Below, one piece after another: positions 44,760-55,033 of a DNA stretch of 64,000 nucleotides; the first letter of the stretch is position 1, and the number at the start of each line of letters is the position of its first letter. The notes under the pieces were generated by a model. That model made no database searches. It was not told where the DNA came from and was given only the letters and a program-made list of their open reading frames with translations. The stretch comes from Pseudomonadota bacterium. Its GTDB lineage: Bacteria; Pseudomonadota; Alphaproteobacteria; Sphingomonadales; Sphingomonadaceae. Position numbers and translations under genes: made by a program. The DNA lies in NCBI GenBank assembly GCA_020160755.1, contig JAIUPN010000008.1, positions 62,001 to 126,000 of the forward strand. Reading direction: 5' to 3'.

Positions 44760-45007
44760 GCGCGCGCCACCGCGCGGCAAAAGCCGCGTCTGCCGTCGCT
44801 GACCGTGATGCTGAACGCGCGCACGGGCATCCTTTCCCCCTGTCGCCAGCCCCCCGGCGAATTCATAACGGATGCGACCCGGACTTATGTCCCCGGCGCA
44901 AAGCTATGCCCTTGAAAGCGAGGAAAGGTCAACCGGTGGCGGCGAGAATCTGGCCGTTGCGAGACGTTCGCAATTAGACGGAATGGCGCGGGCTGGCGCC
45001 TCTTTCG

Positions 45008-45397
45008 CTAGCGCGAAGGGCGCACCTGATTGTCGACACCCTGAACCGAAATGCGCGGCTTGCCATTGCCGCGAACCCGCCAGCTCACGACATTATCGAC
45101 ACCCGAAACACGCAGGTCGGCGCCGGGCGGCAAAATTATGCTGATCTGGTTGTCGACGCCATTGACCGTCAGGCCGGGGCAATCGCCGACGAAGTTGATA
45201 CGATTTCCCGAACCCGACACCTCGGCCGGACGTCCTTCGCAATCGACCTGATGCGTCTGGTCGACGCCGTTGATCGACGCGCCATCGCGCGTTCCCGTGC
45301 CTTGACGTGGCTGCGCCGCCAGCGGCGTGGCAGCAAGGGCGAGACCGGCAGCGAAGGCAGGAGCCAGGAATTTTACAGCGCCACGAGTTTGGAACAA
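45008..45397 (-). CDS. DUF3060 family secreted protein
   Basis: 129 residues with a signal peptide (FLAPAFAAGLALAATPLAAQ). The mature part has the repeated VNGVDNQI / VSGVDNVV / VQGVDNQV units and CEGRPAEVSGSGNRINFVG of DUF3060, predicted to be a small beta-solenoid in the periplasm. The start is a TTG at 45397, supported by AGGAGA 6 bases upstream; no ATG exists near this point. Function is unknown. Confidence 0.85.
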   Translation of the reverse strand: MFQTRGAVKFLAPAFAAGLALAATPLAAQPRQGTGTRDGASINGVDQTHQVDCEGRPAEVSGSGNRINFVGDCPGLTVNGVDNQISIILPPGADLRVSGVDNVVSWRVRGNGKPRISVQGVDNQVRPSR

Positions 45398-45489
45398 GGT
45401 CGTCTCCTTTGTTCCCCGCCTCGAAAATCCCCTTACGGTTCAATGACCTGCAAAAAGTGCCGCGTCAACCAGTCAACGCCGGCGAGCTG

Positions 45490-46263
45490 TCAGGCGAGCT
45501 CGAACATTGCGGCAATGCGCTCGGACTGGGTCGGTTCGAAGCGCGACCAGCCATCGGGGCCGAGCCGTTCGAGCGGGCGAAAGCGCGCCTTGTAGGCCAT
45601 GCGCGCCGACCCTTCGATCCAGTAGCCAAGATAGACGTAAGGAAGTCCGGCGCGCGCGGCGCGCTGGACATGATCGGCGATGATATAGGTGCCGAGCCCC
45701 TCGCGCAGCGGGTGCGCCGCATCGAAGAAGCTGTAGATCATCGACAGCCCGTCGCCCTGCCGGTCGGTCAGGCAGCAGCCAACGAGGCGGCCCTTGGCGC
45801 CATCGGCCGCCGGCTCGCGATATTCGATCATATAGGAGTCGACCGGGGTCTGTTCGACCATATCGGCGAAATCCTGCTCATCCATGTCGGCCATCCCGCC
45901 GTTCGGATGGCGCGACCCCAGATAGGAGCGAAGCAGCGCATATTGTTCTTCGGTCGCCCACGGTTTGCACGCGGTGGCGACGAGGTCGCCGTTGCGCCGG
46001 ATATTGCGCTTCTGCGAGTTGCTCGGCGTAAACTCGCCCGCGCAGACACGCACCGACACGCACGCCGAACAATCGGCGCAGCTCGGACGATAGGCGACCG
46101 ACTGGCTGCGGCGGAACCCGATGCGGCCGAGCGCGTCGTTCAGCTCGTTCGCCGTGTTGCCGCTGAGCTCGGTGAACACCTTGCGCTCGGTCTTGCCCGC
46201 CAGATAGGGACAAGGCGCCGGGCTGGTGACAAAAAAGCGTGGAAAACGGAACGGTGCGGACAC
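45490..46263 (-). CDS. bpt: Aspartate/glutamate leucyltransferase (Ate/Bpt family)
   Basis: 257 residues. Aminoacyl-tRNA protein transferase that adds Leu (or Arg) to N-terminal acidic residues, feeding the N-degron pathway to ClpAPS. Seen are [47 protein letters not shown] and the C-terminal [19 protein letters not shown]. The start is taken as GTG at 46263, which gives the normal family length and has GGAGG 10 bases upstream; the frame extends to an ATG at 46365 through a stretch without similarity. Confidence 0.93.
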   Translation of the reverse strand: MSAPFRFPRFFVTSPAPCPYLAGKTERKVFTELSGNTANELNDALGRIGFRRSQSVAYRPSCADCSACVSVRVCAGEFTPSNSQKRNIRRNGDLVATACKPWATEEQYALLRSYLGSRHPNGGMADMDEQDFADMVEQTPVDSYMIEYREPAADGAKGRLVGCCLTDRQGDGLSMIYSFFDAAHPLREGLGTYIIADHVQRAARAGLPYVYLGYWIEGSARMAYKARFRPLERLGPDGWSRFEPTQSERIAAMFELA

Positions 46264-46447
46264 GCGGAAACAACCTCCGGACTGGCGATGCGGAGCCCCC
46301 CGACGCGGGTCCGACGCGTTACTTGCACCAACTATGCCGCGCGGCGTCAATGGTGCAAAGCGCATTTACCATTTTAGGACGTCCCGTTCTGAATCAACCC
46401 CGAAATTTTGTGAATCAGCCGGTAACTCTTGTGCCGATTTGAATCGC

Positions 46448-47902
46448 TTAGCTGTATCCGCGCAGCTCGTCGCCGGTCAGCGTCGCCACGTGCAGCACGT
46501 TGGTCGATCCCGGGGTGCCGAACGGGACCCCCGCCATCATGACGAGCTTCGCGCCCGCCTTGCAGATGCCGTGGCGCAGCGCCATGCGCTTGCCCTTGGC
46601 GATCATCTCCTCGAAGCTGCCGATATCCTTGGTCGGAACGGCATGCGCGCCCCAGAGCAGGCCCATGCGCCGCGCCGCTTCCTTCTTGGGCGTCAGGACA
46701 AGCAAAGGCGCGCCCGGCCGCTCGCGCGCAACGCGGCGCGCGGTCGATCCCGATGCGGTGAAACAGATGATCGCGTCAGCCGCGATCGTCTGGATAATCG
46801 TACCGGCCGCCTCGGCGAGCGCATCGGCGGTTGTTGCATCAGGCGCGGTCTCGGTAAAATGCAGGCGGCGGAAATAATCCGGATCACTTTCGACCGAACG
46901 CGCGATCGAATCCATCATCGTCACTGCCTCAACCGGGAAAGCACCCGCCGCGGTTTCAGCCGACAACATGATCGCATCAGCGCCGTCATAGACCGCGGTC
47001 GCGACGTCGGACACTTCGGCGCGCGTCGGCGAGGGCGAGACGATCATCGATTCGAGCATCTGCGTCGCGACGACGACGGGCTTGCCCATCCGGCGCGCGG
47101 TCGCGACGATCTTTTTCTGGAGGGGCGGCACCGCTTCGGGCGGCAGTTCGACGCCGAGATCCCCGCGCGCGACCATCGCCGCGTCGGCGAGTTCGAGAAT
47201 TTCCTCGATCCGCTGCACCCCCGACGGCTTTTCGAATTTGACGAGCAACGCCGCCTTGCCGCCGATCAGCGTCCGCGCCTCGGCGACGTCCTCGGGACGC
47301 TGCACGAACGACAGTGCGATCCAGTCGACATGCTGTTCGAGCGCGAAGGTCAGGTCCTTGCGGTCCTTTTCGGTGAGCGCCGCGAGCGGCACGACGACGT
47401 CGGGGACGTTGACGCCCTTGCGGTCCGAAATCTTGCCGCCGACCTCGACCACCGTTTCGATCCGGTCGGACGTCACGCTCTTCACGCGCAGCACCAGCTT
47501 GCCGTCGTCGATCAGCAGGCGCGTGCCGGCTTCGAGCGCCGCGAACAGTTCGGGGTGCGGCAGGTAAACGCGCGTCGCATCGCCCGGCGTCTTGTCGGTA
47601 TCGAGGGTAAAGCTCTTGCCGTTCACCAACTCGGCGGGGCCATCCTTGAAGGTGCCGACGCGCAGCTTCGGCCCCTGCAGGTCGACGAGGATCGTCGTCG
47701 GGCGGCCGGTGTCCTTTTCGAGCGCGCGGATCGCGGCGATCACCTTAGCGTGGCCGGCGTGGTCGCCGTGGCTCATATTGACGCGAAAGGCGTCGGCACC
47801 GGCGCGGTGCAGTTCGGCAATCATCGCGGGATTGGCGCTTGCGGGACCGAGGGTCGCCAGGATGCGAACCTTGCGCTGGCGGGGAATGAAGGTCTGAACC
47901 AC
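46448..47902 (-). CDS. pyk: Pyruvate kinase
   Basis: 484 residues. It transfers phosphate from phosphoenolpyruvate to ADP. Family features are RKVRILATLGPASANP, the N-terminal loop DAFRVNMSHGD, the substrate region ARGDLGVELPPEAVPPLQKK and ATQMLESMIVSPSPTRAEVSD, and the C-terminal ISFTAS-like allosteric segment (IICFTASGSTARRVA). GTG at 47902 is chosen because GGAG lies 5 bases upstream and the length then fits; upstream extension to 47980 lacks family sequence. It is divergent from the DUF1244 gene. Confidence 0.96.
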   Translation of the reverse strand: MVQTFIPRQRKVRILATLGPASANPAMIAELHRAGADAFRVNMSHGDHAGHAKVIAAIRALEKDTGRPTTILVDLQGPKLRVGTFKDGPAELVNGKSFTLDTDKTPGDATRVYLPHPELFAALEAGTRLLIDDGKLVLRVKSVTSDRIETVVEVGGKISDRKGVNVPDVVVPLAALTEKDRKDLTFALEQHVDWIALSFVQRPEDVAEARTLIGGKAALLVKFEKPSGVQRIEEILELADAAMVARGDLGVELPPEAVPPLQKKIVATARRMGKPVVVATQMLESMIVSPSPTRAEVSDVATAVYDGADAIMLSAETAAGAFPVEAVTMMDSIARSVESDPDYFRRLHFTETAPDATTADALAEAAGTIIQTIAADAIICFTASGSTARRVARERPGAPLLVLTPKKEAARRMGLLWGAHAVPTKDIGSFEEMIAKGKRMALRHGICKAGAKLVMMAGVPFGTPGSTNVLHVATLTGDELRGYS

Positions 47903-48011
47903 AAATGCTCCGATGACGTGGGGGTAGGTGAAGGTCGGGGACGCTAGGGCAATGCCGTCTTGATGCGATGAAGGCAACAACCGTATAGCTATTCAATCAA
48001 AGGGAGTAGCC

Positions 48012-48332
48012 ATGTCCTGCAGCGACGATCAGCCGAATTCAAACGATGCGCTCGACACCCTCGACGATGCCGTCGCCGCCGCAGCGTTCCGCCGCCTCGT
48101 CCGCCTGCTCCAGCATCGCAGCGACGCCGCCAATATCGACCTGATGGGGCTCGCCGGATTTTGCCGCAACTGCCTCGGTGACTGGATCGCCGAGGCCGGG
48201 GGCATGGACAAGGAAGCCGGGCGCGCGATCGTCCACGGCATGCCGACCGCCGACTGGAAATCGCGCTTCCATATCGCCGCGACCCCCGAACAGCTCGCGC
48301 GGATGGAAGAAAGCATGGCCAAGAATCCCTGA
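48012..48332 (+). CDS. DUF1244 family protein
   Basis: 106 residues. The core [36 protein letters not shown] and [11 protein letters not shown] is the compact helical DUF1244 family common in proteobacteria, with conserved Cys residues in FCRNC. Function is unknown. GGGAG precedes the ATG. It is followed by gapR after 64 bases. Confidence 0.9.
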   Translation: MSCSDDQPNSNDALDTLDDAVAAAAFRRLVRLLQHRSDAANIDLMGLAGFCRNCLGDWIAEAGGMDKEAGRAIVHGMPTADWKSRFHIAATPEQLARMEESMAKNP

Positions 48333-48396
48333 CGCCGCTAATCGGGCGCCGAGGCGATTCTCGCCACGCAATCATCCCATCCGAGCGGAGTATAAT

Positions 48397-48639
48397 ATGA
48401 GCGAAGCCACCGTATCCGACGAACAACTGCGCCTTTTCATCGAGCGCATCGAGCGGCTGGAAGAAGAGAAGAAGGGCATCGCCGACGACATCCGCGACAC
48501 CTATAACGAATCGAAATCGCAGGGTTACGACCCGAAAATCATGCGCCAGATCGTTCGCCTGCGGAAACTGCCGGTGCACGACCGCAAGGAAATGGAAGCG
48601 ATTCTCGACGTCTATAAATCGGCGCTCGGAATCGACTGA
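48397..48639 (+). CDS. gapR: GapR nucleoid-associated protein (DUF2312 family)
   Basis: 80 residues: [20 protein letters not shown] with a long coiled-coil helix, [17 protein letters not shown] and [11 protein letters not shown], all hallmarks of DUF2312. In Caulobacter this is GapR, which encircles overtwisted AT-rich DNA ahead of replication forks and transcription and stimulates type II topoisomerases. CGGAG precedes the ATG at 48397. It sits with DUF1244 and a YbjQ-type gene in a small forward cluster. Confidence 0.92.
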   Translation: MSEATVSDEQLRLFIERIERLEEEKKGIADDIRDTYNESKSQGYDPKIMRQIVRLRKLPVHDRKEMEAILDVYKSALGID

Positions 48640-48671
48640 CACAAACCCCGCCAAGCCACAGGAGAGTGACG

Positions 48672-48989
48672 ATGTTCAGCACCACCACCAACAATGTCGA
48701 AGGCCGTCCGGTCCGCGAATATCTGGGCATCGTCACCGGCGAGGTGATCGTCGGCGCAAACCTGTTCCGCGACCTGTTCGCGTCGATCACCGACATCGTC
48801 GGCGGCCGCTCGGGCAAATATGAGGATGTCCTCGCCCGCGCGCGCAAGGAAGCAATCGCCGAGATGGAAGCCGAAGCGGCGCGCCTCGGCGGCAATGCGG
48901 TGATCGGCGTCGATCTCGATTATGAAGTACTCGGCCAGAACGGGTCGATGCTGATGGTCAGCGCGTCGGGAACCGCCGTGGTTGTCTGA
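48672..48989 (+). CDS. YbjQ/DUF74 family protein
   Basis: 105 residues: [39 protein letters not shown] and [19 protein letters not shown] are typical of the YbjQ (heavy-metal-binding-like) pentameric fold. AGGAG is 7 bases before the ATG at 48672. Function in this family is not settled. Confidence 0.92.
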   Translation: MFSTTTNNVEGRPVREYLGIVTGEVIVGANLFRDLFASITDIVGGRSGKYEDVLARARKEAIAEMEAEAARLGGNAVIGVDLDYEVLGQNGSMLMVSASGTAVVV

Positions 48990-49046
48990 AACCGCGCTTC
49001 GCGCTAGTGGCGGCGCCACATTCATTTCATCGATCGGGAACCACAA

Positions 49047-49793
49047 GTGGCCGGCCATAGTAAATTCAAGAACATCATGCACCGCAAGGGTGCGCAGGAC
49101 AAAAAGCGCAGCAGCCTCTTTTCGAAGCTGAGCCGCGAAATCACCGTTGCGGCGAAGATGGGTCTGCCCGATCCCGACGCCAACGCGCGTCTGCGCGCCG
49201 CGGTGAACGCGGCCAAGGCGCAGTCGATGCCGAAGGACAATATCCAGCGCGCGATCGACAAGGCCGCGGGCAACGACGGCGATAATTACGAAGAAATCCG
49301 CTATGAAGGCTATGGCCCCGGCGGCGTATCGCTGATCGTCGAGGCGCTGACCGACAATCGCAACCGCACCGCGACCAACGTCCGCACCGCGTTCAGCAAG
49401 AATGGCGGCAACCTCGGCACTTCGGGCAGCGTGTCCCATGGCTTCGACCGTCTCGGCATGATCAGCTATGGCGCGGGTGCCGGCGATGCCGACACCGTGT
49501 TCGAAGCCGCGCTCGATGCCGGTGCCGACGATGTCGAATCGTCGGAGGACGGCCACGACATCTGGACCAGCGTCGACAGCCTGCACGAAGTCGCCAAGGC
49601 GCTCGAGGCCAAGCTCGGCGATGCCGAAGGCGTGAAGCTCGCGTGGCGCCCGACGCTCAAGAGCGAAGTCGCCGACGAGGCGCTCGCGCAGACCTTGTTC
49701 AAGCTGATCGACACGCTCGACGACGACGACGATGTCCAGACCGTGTGGGGCAATTACGAAATCCCCGATGCGGTGATGGAGAAGCTCGGCTGA
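49047..49793 (+). CDS. YebC/PmpR family protein (TACO1-like)
   Basis: 248 residues starting with [23 protein letters not shown] is the invariant N-terminus. [20 protein letters not shown] and [19 protein letters not shown] follow. The family was described as transcriptional regulators; members are now also known to help translation of stalling-prone sequences. It is translationally overlapped by ruvC, and the yebC-ruvCAB order is widely conserved. Confidence 0.95.
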   Translation: MAGHSKFKNIMHRKGAQDKKRSSLFSKLSREITVAAKMGLPDPDANARLRAAVNAAKAQSMPKDNIQRAIDKAAGNDGDNYEEIRYEGYGPGGVSLIVEALTDNRNRTATNVRTAFSKNGGNLGTSGSVSHGFDRLGMISYGAGAGDADTVFEAALDAGADDVESSEDGHDIWTSVDSLHEVAKALEAKLGDAEGVKLAWRPTLKSEVADEALAQTLFKLIDTLDDDDDVQTVWGNYEIPDAVMEKLG

Positions 49794-50263
49794 TCATCCT
49801 CGGTCTCGACCCCTCGCTCAGCTGTACCGGCTGGGGCGTCATCCGCGTCGAGGGTAGCCGGATCAGCCACATCGCCAACGGGCAGGTGAAAACCGACGCG
49901 AAAGCGTCCCTGCCCGACCGGCTCGCTTATCTCGACACGGTGCTGGCGGCGGTGATCGCCGATCATGCCCCGGCCTGTGCTGCGGTCGAGGAGATCTTCG
50001 TCAACGACAATCCGCAATCGACGCTGAAGCTCGCGCACGCGCGCGGCGTCGTGCTGCTCGGCTGCGCGCGCGGCGGACTTACGGTCACCGAATATGCCCC
50101 GCGGCTGGTCAAGAAGGCGATCGTCGGCACCGGCGGCGCAGCCAAGGAACAGGTGCAGGCGATGCTGCGCGTGCTGCTCCCCGGTGCAAAGGTGACGGGC
50201 GCCGATGCCGCCGATGCGCTCGCGGTCGCAATCTGCCACGCGAACCATCGCCCGCGACACTGA
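49790..50263 (+). CDS. ruvC: Holliday junction resolvase RuvC (apparent CTG start)
   Basis: 157 residues of the RNase H-like resolvase. The catalytic acids are present: Asp in [14 protein letters not shown], Glu in [15 protein letters not shown], and two Asp in [14 protein letters not shown]. The family start (M)IILGLDPS is matched by CTG-ATC-ATC here: there is no ATG, GTG or TTG near it, and GGAG lies 8 bases before the CTG. The CTG overlaps the yebC stop. The nearest conventional alternative is a GTG about 45 bases upstream inside yebC, which would add an unrelated stretch. Confidence 0.9.
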   Translation: MIILGLDPSLSCTGWGVIRVEGSRISHIANGQVKTDAKASLPDRLAYLDTVLAAVIADHAPACAAVEEIFVNDNPQSTLKLAHARGVVLLGCARGGLTVTEYAPRLVKKAIVGTGGAAKEQVQAMLRVLLPGAKVTGADAADALAVAICHANHRPRH

Positions 50264-50267
50264 CCGT

Positions 50268-50337
50268 CGTCACCCCGGACTTGATCCGGGGTCTTACAGC
50301 GGCGCCGCCAGGATGCCGGATCGAGCCGGCCGTGACG
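50268..50337. repeat. Imperfect palindromic repeat element between ruvC and ruvA
   Basis: Bounded by CGTCAC and GTGACG. The left arm contains CCCCGGACTTGATCCGGGG, and 19 of 26 positions of the two arms are complementary. Similar CGTCACCCCGGACTTGATCC elements are, to my knowledge, scattered through intergenic regions of sphingomonads and other alphaproteobacteria. It lies in the ruv operon between ruvC and ruvA and could form a hairpin in the mRNA. Confidence 0.7.
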
Positions 50338-50387
50338 GGCGAGGGAAATTGATTCCCTTTTCGTTCTCCCCGCGCTAGCACCGAAAC

Positions 50388-50987
50388 ATGATCGCAAAAC
50401 TCACCGGACGGCTCGATTCAAGCGGCGCAGGCCATGCGGTGGTCGACGTCGGCGGCGTCGGTTATCTGGTCGAGGCGTCGGCGCGGACATTGGACGCGCT
50501 CGGCCCGGTCGGCGGCGATGTCACCATCCACACCGAAATGCTCGTCGGCGAGGATTTCCTGCGCCTGCTCGGCTTCGCCAAGGCGGAGGAACGCGACTGG
50601 TTCCGCCTGCTCACCAGCGTGCAGGGCGTCGGCGCCAAGGTCGCGCTCGCGATCCTCTCGGCGCTCGAACTCGGCGATCTGCAACGCGCGCTCGCGAGCG
50701 GCGACAGCGCGATGATCGCGCGCGCGAACGGCGTCGGGCCGAAGCTCGCGCAGCGGATCACGCATGAGCTGAAGGACAAGGCGGGCGCGCTGGGCGGGAT
50801 CGCAGGTTCGAGTCCCACCCTGTCCGCCACGCCCGGTCCGCTCGGCGACGCCGTCACCGCGCTCACCGGCCTCGGCTTCAAACCGGGTGAGGCAAGCGCG
50901 GCTGTCGCGGCCGCGAGCGAGGAACTGGGCACAGGTGCGAGCCTCGACGCGCTGGTCCGCGTGGCGCTCAAAAAGGCGGCGAAGTGA
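50388..50987 (+). CDS. ruvA: Holliday junction branch-migration protein RuvA
   Basis: 199 residues. N-terminal OB fold ([27 protein letters not shown]), two helix-hairpin-helix motifs ([36 protein letters not shown]) and the C-terminal domain III that contacts RuvB ([18 protein letters not shown]). It tetramerises on Holliday junctions. It is separated from ruvC by the palindromic repeat and overlaps the next gene by 4 bases (GTGA). Confidence 0.97.
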   Translation: MIAKLTGRLDSSGAGHAVVDVGGVGYLVEASARTLDALGPVGGDVTIHTEMLVGEDFLRLLGFAKAEERDWFRLLTSVQGVGAKVALAILSALELGDLQRALASGDSAMIARANGVGPKLAQRITHELKDKAGALGGIAGSSPTLSATPGPLGDAVTALTGLGFKPGEASAAVAAASEELGTGASLDALVRVALKKAAK

Positions 50988-51394
50988 CCGAGCGCGTCCG
51001 CCACGCCTCCTGCCGTTGCGGCGAGATCCGCGTCGCGTGCACCGGTGAGCCGATCCGCACGTCTGTCTGCCATTGTCACGAGTGCAAGGCGCGGAGCGGG
51101 AGCGCCTTTGCCGCGCAGGTCCGCTTTCCGGCCGGGCAGGTTCGCATCGCGGGCGAAGCGAAGGCGAAGATGTGGCAGTACACCGGCGACAGCGGCAACA
51201 TCGCCGACTTCTTCTTTTGCGGCACCTGCGGTTCGGGCGTCTGGTATCGGGCGCGGCCCTATCATGAGGCCTATGCGATACCGCTCGGCAATTTCGAGCC
51301 CGGCCACGGCTTCGTGCCCGACTATTCGGTTTACGAGGAGCGCAAGGAGCCTTGGGTTTCGATCGCCGGCGAGGCAATAGAACATTATGACTGA
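50984..51394 (+). CDS. GFA/CENP-V domain zinc protein inside the ruv operon
   Basis: 136 residues with the GFA fold (glutathione-dependent formaldehyde-activating enzyme family). Zinc cysteines are seen in [26 protein letters not shown] and [12 protein letters not shown]. The GTG start overlaps the ruvA stop, and its own stop overlaps ruvB ATG (TATGACTGA), so it is fully embedded in the operon. Members of this family rarely have proven activity; a role in junction processing is not implied by the domain. Confidence 0.9.
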   Translation: MTERVRHASCRCGEIRVACTGEPIRTSVCHCHECKARSGSAFAAQVRFPAGQVRIAGEAKAKMWQYTGDSGNIADFFFCGTCGSGVWYRARPYHEAYAIPLGNFEPGHGFVPDYSVYEERKEPWVSIAGEAIEHYD

Positions 51395-52415
51395 GCCCGC
51401 CCTCACCACCCCGATCCGTACGCCCGAGGATGCCGACGCCGCTTTGCGGCCGAAGTCGCTCGCCGAATTCGTCGGACAGGCGGCGGCGCGCGAGAATCTC
51501 CGCATCTTTATCGAGGCCGCGAAGACGCGGGCCGATGCGCTCGACCATGTGCTTTTTTACGGCCCGCCGGGGCTGGGCAAGACGACGCTGGCACAGATCG
51601 TCGCGAAGGAACTCGGCGTCGGTTTCCGTTCGACCAGCGGCCCGGTGATCGCGAAAGCGGGCGACCTTGCCGCGCTGCTCACCAATCTCGAAGACGGCGA
51701 CGTCCTGTTCATCGACGAGATCCACCGGCTGTCGCCCGCGGTCGAGGAAATCCTTTACCCCGCGATGGAAGACCGCGCGCTCGACATCATGATCGGCGAG
51801 GGGCCGTCGGCTCGGTCGGTGCGCATCGACCTGCCCAAATTCACCCTTGTCGGCGCGACGACGCGGCAGGGTCTGCTGACGACGCCGCTGCGCGACCGGT
51901 TCGGCATTCCGGTGCGGCTCAATTTCTACACCCATGGCGAGCTCGAACAGGTGATCGCGCGCGCCGCGCGGCTGCTCGCATTGCCGATCGCGTCCGACGG
52001 CGCGCTCGAAATCGCGAAACGCTCGCGCGGGACGCCGCGTATCGCCGGGCGTTTGCTGCGCCGCGTGCGCGATTTCGCGACCGTCGCGGGACACGCGATC
52101 GTCGATGCGAAGGCGGCCGACGCCGCGCTCAACCGGCTTGAAGTCGACGCGCTCGGCCTCGACGCTATGGACCGCCGATATCTCACGATGATCGCCGACA
52201 TCTATCGCGGCGGGCCGGTCGGGGTCGAAACGCTGGCGGCCGGATTGTCCGAACCACGCGACACGATCGAGGATGTGATCGAACCCTATCTGCTCCAGGT
52301 CGGGTTGATCGCACGCACCGCGCGCGGCCGTATGCTCAACGCCAGCGCGTGGAAGCATCTGGGGCTCAATCCGCCCGCCGGGTCGCAGGACGGACTTTTC
52401 GATCAGACAAAATAG
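51387..52415 (+). CDS. ruvB: Holliday junction helicase RuvB
   Basis: 342 residues, AAA+ motor that drives branch migration with RuvA. N-terminus [19 protein letters not shown], Walker [13 protein letters not shown], Walker [11 protein letters not shown], sensor 1 [20 protein letters not shown] and the winged-helix C-terminus ([23 protein letters not shown]) are all in place. The ATG overlaps the GFA gene. Confidence 0.97.
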   Translation: MTEPALTTPIRTPEDADAALRPKSLAEFVGQAAARENLRIFIEAAKTRADALDHVLFYGPPGLGKTTLAQIVAKELGVGFRSTSGPVIAKAGDLAALLTNLEDGDVLFIDEIHRLSPAVEEILYPAMEDRALDIMIGEGPSARSVRIDLPKFTLVGATTRQGLLTTPLRDRFGIPVRLNFYTHGELEQVIARAARLLALPIASDGALEIAKRSRGTPRIAGRLLRRVRDFATVAGHAIVDAKAADAALNRLEVDALGLDAMDRRYLTMIADIYRGGPVGVETLAAGLSEPRDTIEDVIEPYLLQVGLIARTARGRMLNASAWKHLGLNPPAGSQDGLFDQTK

Positions 52416-52516
52416 GCGGATTTCCGCGGCTTTCATTCCACCAACCGGCCCCGATCTGCGACGAACCGTTGGTTAGGGGTTTGCGACGAGTCGAAGGCCC
52501 GCTATCGATCAGGGCC

Positions 52517-52989
52517 ATGGTAAACGCCCCGCCCCCCTTCATCCCCGGCGCCTTCGTCGGGGCTGAGCATCATTTCCGGGCGCGCGTCTATTTCGAGGAC
52601 ACCGATCTTTCGGGCATCGTCTATCACGCCAATTACCTGCGCTACATGGAGCGCGCGCGGTCCGACATGCTGCGTATCGCGGGCATCGACCAGCGCGCGG
52701 CGATGGAGGGCGGCGAAGGCAGCTGGGCGGTCACCGACCTCACCATAAAATACCGCAGCCCGGCGAAGCTCGACGACGACCTGCTCGTCGTCAGCACCGT
52801 CGAGGCGGTGCGCGGCGCGAGCGTGATCATATCGCAGCGCATCCTTCGCGGAACTGACACGTTAAGCGGCGAGACATTGACGAGCGGGCAAGTCACCGCT
52901 GCCTTCCTGTCGCCCGAGGGCCGGCCGCGCCGCCAGCCCGCGGGGTGGGCCGACCGATTTACCGCCATCATGAATGGAGAGACTTTCCC

Positions 52990-52996
<7 letters not shown>
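52517..52996 (+). CDS. ybgC: YbgC-type acyl-CoA thioesterase of the tol-pal cluster
   Basis: 159 residues with a hotdog fold; the active site is in FEDTDLSGIVYHANYLRYMERAR, with the catalytic Asp at DTD. In other bacteria it hydrolyses short-chain or hydroxylated acyl-CoA and is encoded at the head of tol-pal. The start at 52517 (MVNAPPPFIPG) gives the family length. Its last 7 bases overlap tolQ. Confidence 0.93.
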
Positions 52997-53687
<691 letters not shown>

Positions 53688-53688
<1 letters not shown>

Positions 53689-54197
53689 TGGCGATGACCG
53701 GTCCCTCGGGCGGTGTCGGCGGACGGCGCGGCCGCGGCGCGCGGCGCGCGCCGATGGCCGAAATCAACGTCACGCCGCTCGTCGACGTGATGCTCGTGCT
53801 CCTGATCATCTTCATGATCACGGCCCCTCTGCTCGCATCTGCGGTGCCGATCGATCTTCCCGAAAGCCGGGCGAAGCCGGTCGAGACCGAAGATCAGGAA
53901 CCGGTGCAGCTATCGATCAACGGCGACGACACGCTCTATATCGGCGAAGAGGTTGTGCCCGAAGCCGAACTCCCTGCTCGCCTCGATGTGATCGCGCGCG
54001 AAAATGAAGGCAAGGACAAGCCGCGCCAGATCATGCTGCGCGCCGACAAGGGGCTCGATTACGGGCGCGTGATGCGCGTGATGGGCGAGCTCAATCGCGC
54101 CGGCCTGACGCGCATTTCGCTGGTGACGACGGGTTCGGAAGGCGCCGCCGAGACCGCCCCCGCCGCGGTCACCGACGGTTCAGAAACGCAGCCCTAG
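53688..54197 (+). CDS. tolR: TolR, ExbD/TolR family
   Basis: 169 residues. A basic Gly/Arg-rich cytoplasmic start leads to AEINVTPLVDVMLVLLIIFM, holding the essential membrane aspartate (LVDVMLVL). A periplasmic domain follows (DLPESRAKPV, LRADKGLDYGRVMRVMGEL). ATG overlaps the tolQ stop (TGATG). Confidence 0.96.
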
Positions 54198-54206
54198 GTT
54201 GAGACG

Positions 54207-55028
54207 ATGGCCGAACAACGGGCAGTGAGGGGGAATGAAAGACGCGGGCTCGCCATCGCGGTGGTGGCGCATGTCCTCATCATCGGCCTGCTCTCGCTTC
54301 AATGGACCCCGGGCGACCGCCGTTTCGACAACCCCCCGATGGAGGTCGACCTGATCGCCGAAACCGCGGTCCAATCGACCGCGCCGGTGATCAGCGAGAC
54401 CCCGCCCGCCGCGCGGCTCGGCGAAGAGGAAGAGGTCGACATCGCGGCGCCCGAACCGATGCCGGCGCCGCCGCTGCCCGAACCCGTCGTGCGGCCGACC
54501 CCTGCGCCGACGCCGAAACAGGTGGCGCGGCCGAAAGCGGCTCCGCCTAAGCAGCCCCCCGCCGCGCAGAAGGCGCAGCCGAAGGCCGCTCCGAAAGCCC
54601 CGCCCGCAAAGGACCGCCCCACCCGCCCGACCGGTCGCCTCGACGGCATCGCCGAAGGGCTTTCGCGATCGCAGCCCAAATCGCCCGCAAGCAAGGGCGC
54701 GCCCGCGGCGGCGACCGCCGCCGAGGTCCGCCGCTCGATCGATGTCAGTATCAAGGCGAAAGTCGGCCCGCGCTGGAACGGCTGCCGCATCTCGGGCGTC
54801 GACGTCGACCAGCTCAAGACCGTGGTGAAGTTCAGATTGACCCAGTCGGGTGCGCTCGCGGGCTTCACCAGCGTTGATACGACGGGCGAAAACGACAGCA
54901 ACAAGTTCCAGGTCCAGCGCCACCAGGAATGCGCCAAACGCGCGGTCGAACTGGCCGCACCCTTCGACCTGCCCGAAGAGAATTACAGCTTCTGGCAGAA
55001 TTACACGCTCGATTTCATCAAGAGGTAA
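54207..55028 (+). CDS. tolA: TolA-like periplasm-spanning protein
   Basis: 273 residues. One membrane helix near the N-terminus (RRGLAIAVVAHVLIIGLLSL) is followed by a long Pro/Ala/Lys-rich, acidic then basic linker (EPMPAPPLPEPVVRPTPAP; PKAAPPKQPPAAQKAQPKAA), and a C-terminal domain that binds TolB/Pal (VGPRWNGCRISGVDVDQLKT; FDLPEENYSFWQNY). It lies in the conserved position between tolR and tolB. Confidence 0.93.
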   Translation: MAEQRAVRGNERRGLAIAVVAHVLIIGLLSLQWTPGDRRFDNPPMEVDLIAETAVQSTAPVISETPPAARLGEEEEVDIAAPEPMPAPPLPEPVVRPTPAPTPKQVARPKAAPPKQPPAAQKAQPKAAPKAPPAKDRPTRPTGRLDGIAEGLSRSQPKSPASKGAPAAATAAEVRRSIDVSIKAKVGPRWNGCRISGVDVDQLKTVVKFRLTQSGALAGFTSVDTTGENDSNKFQVQRHQECAKRAVELAAPFDLPEENYSFWQNYTLDFIKR

Positions 55029-55033
55029 GAGAA

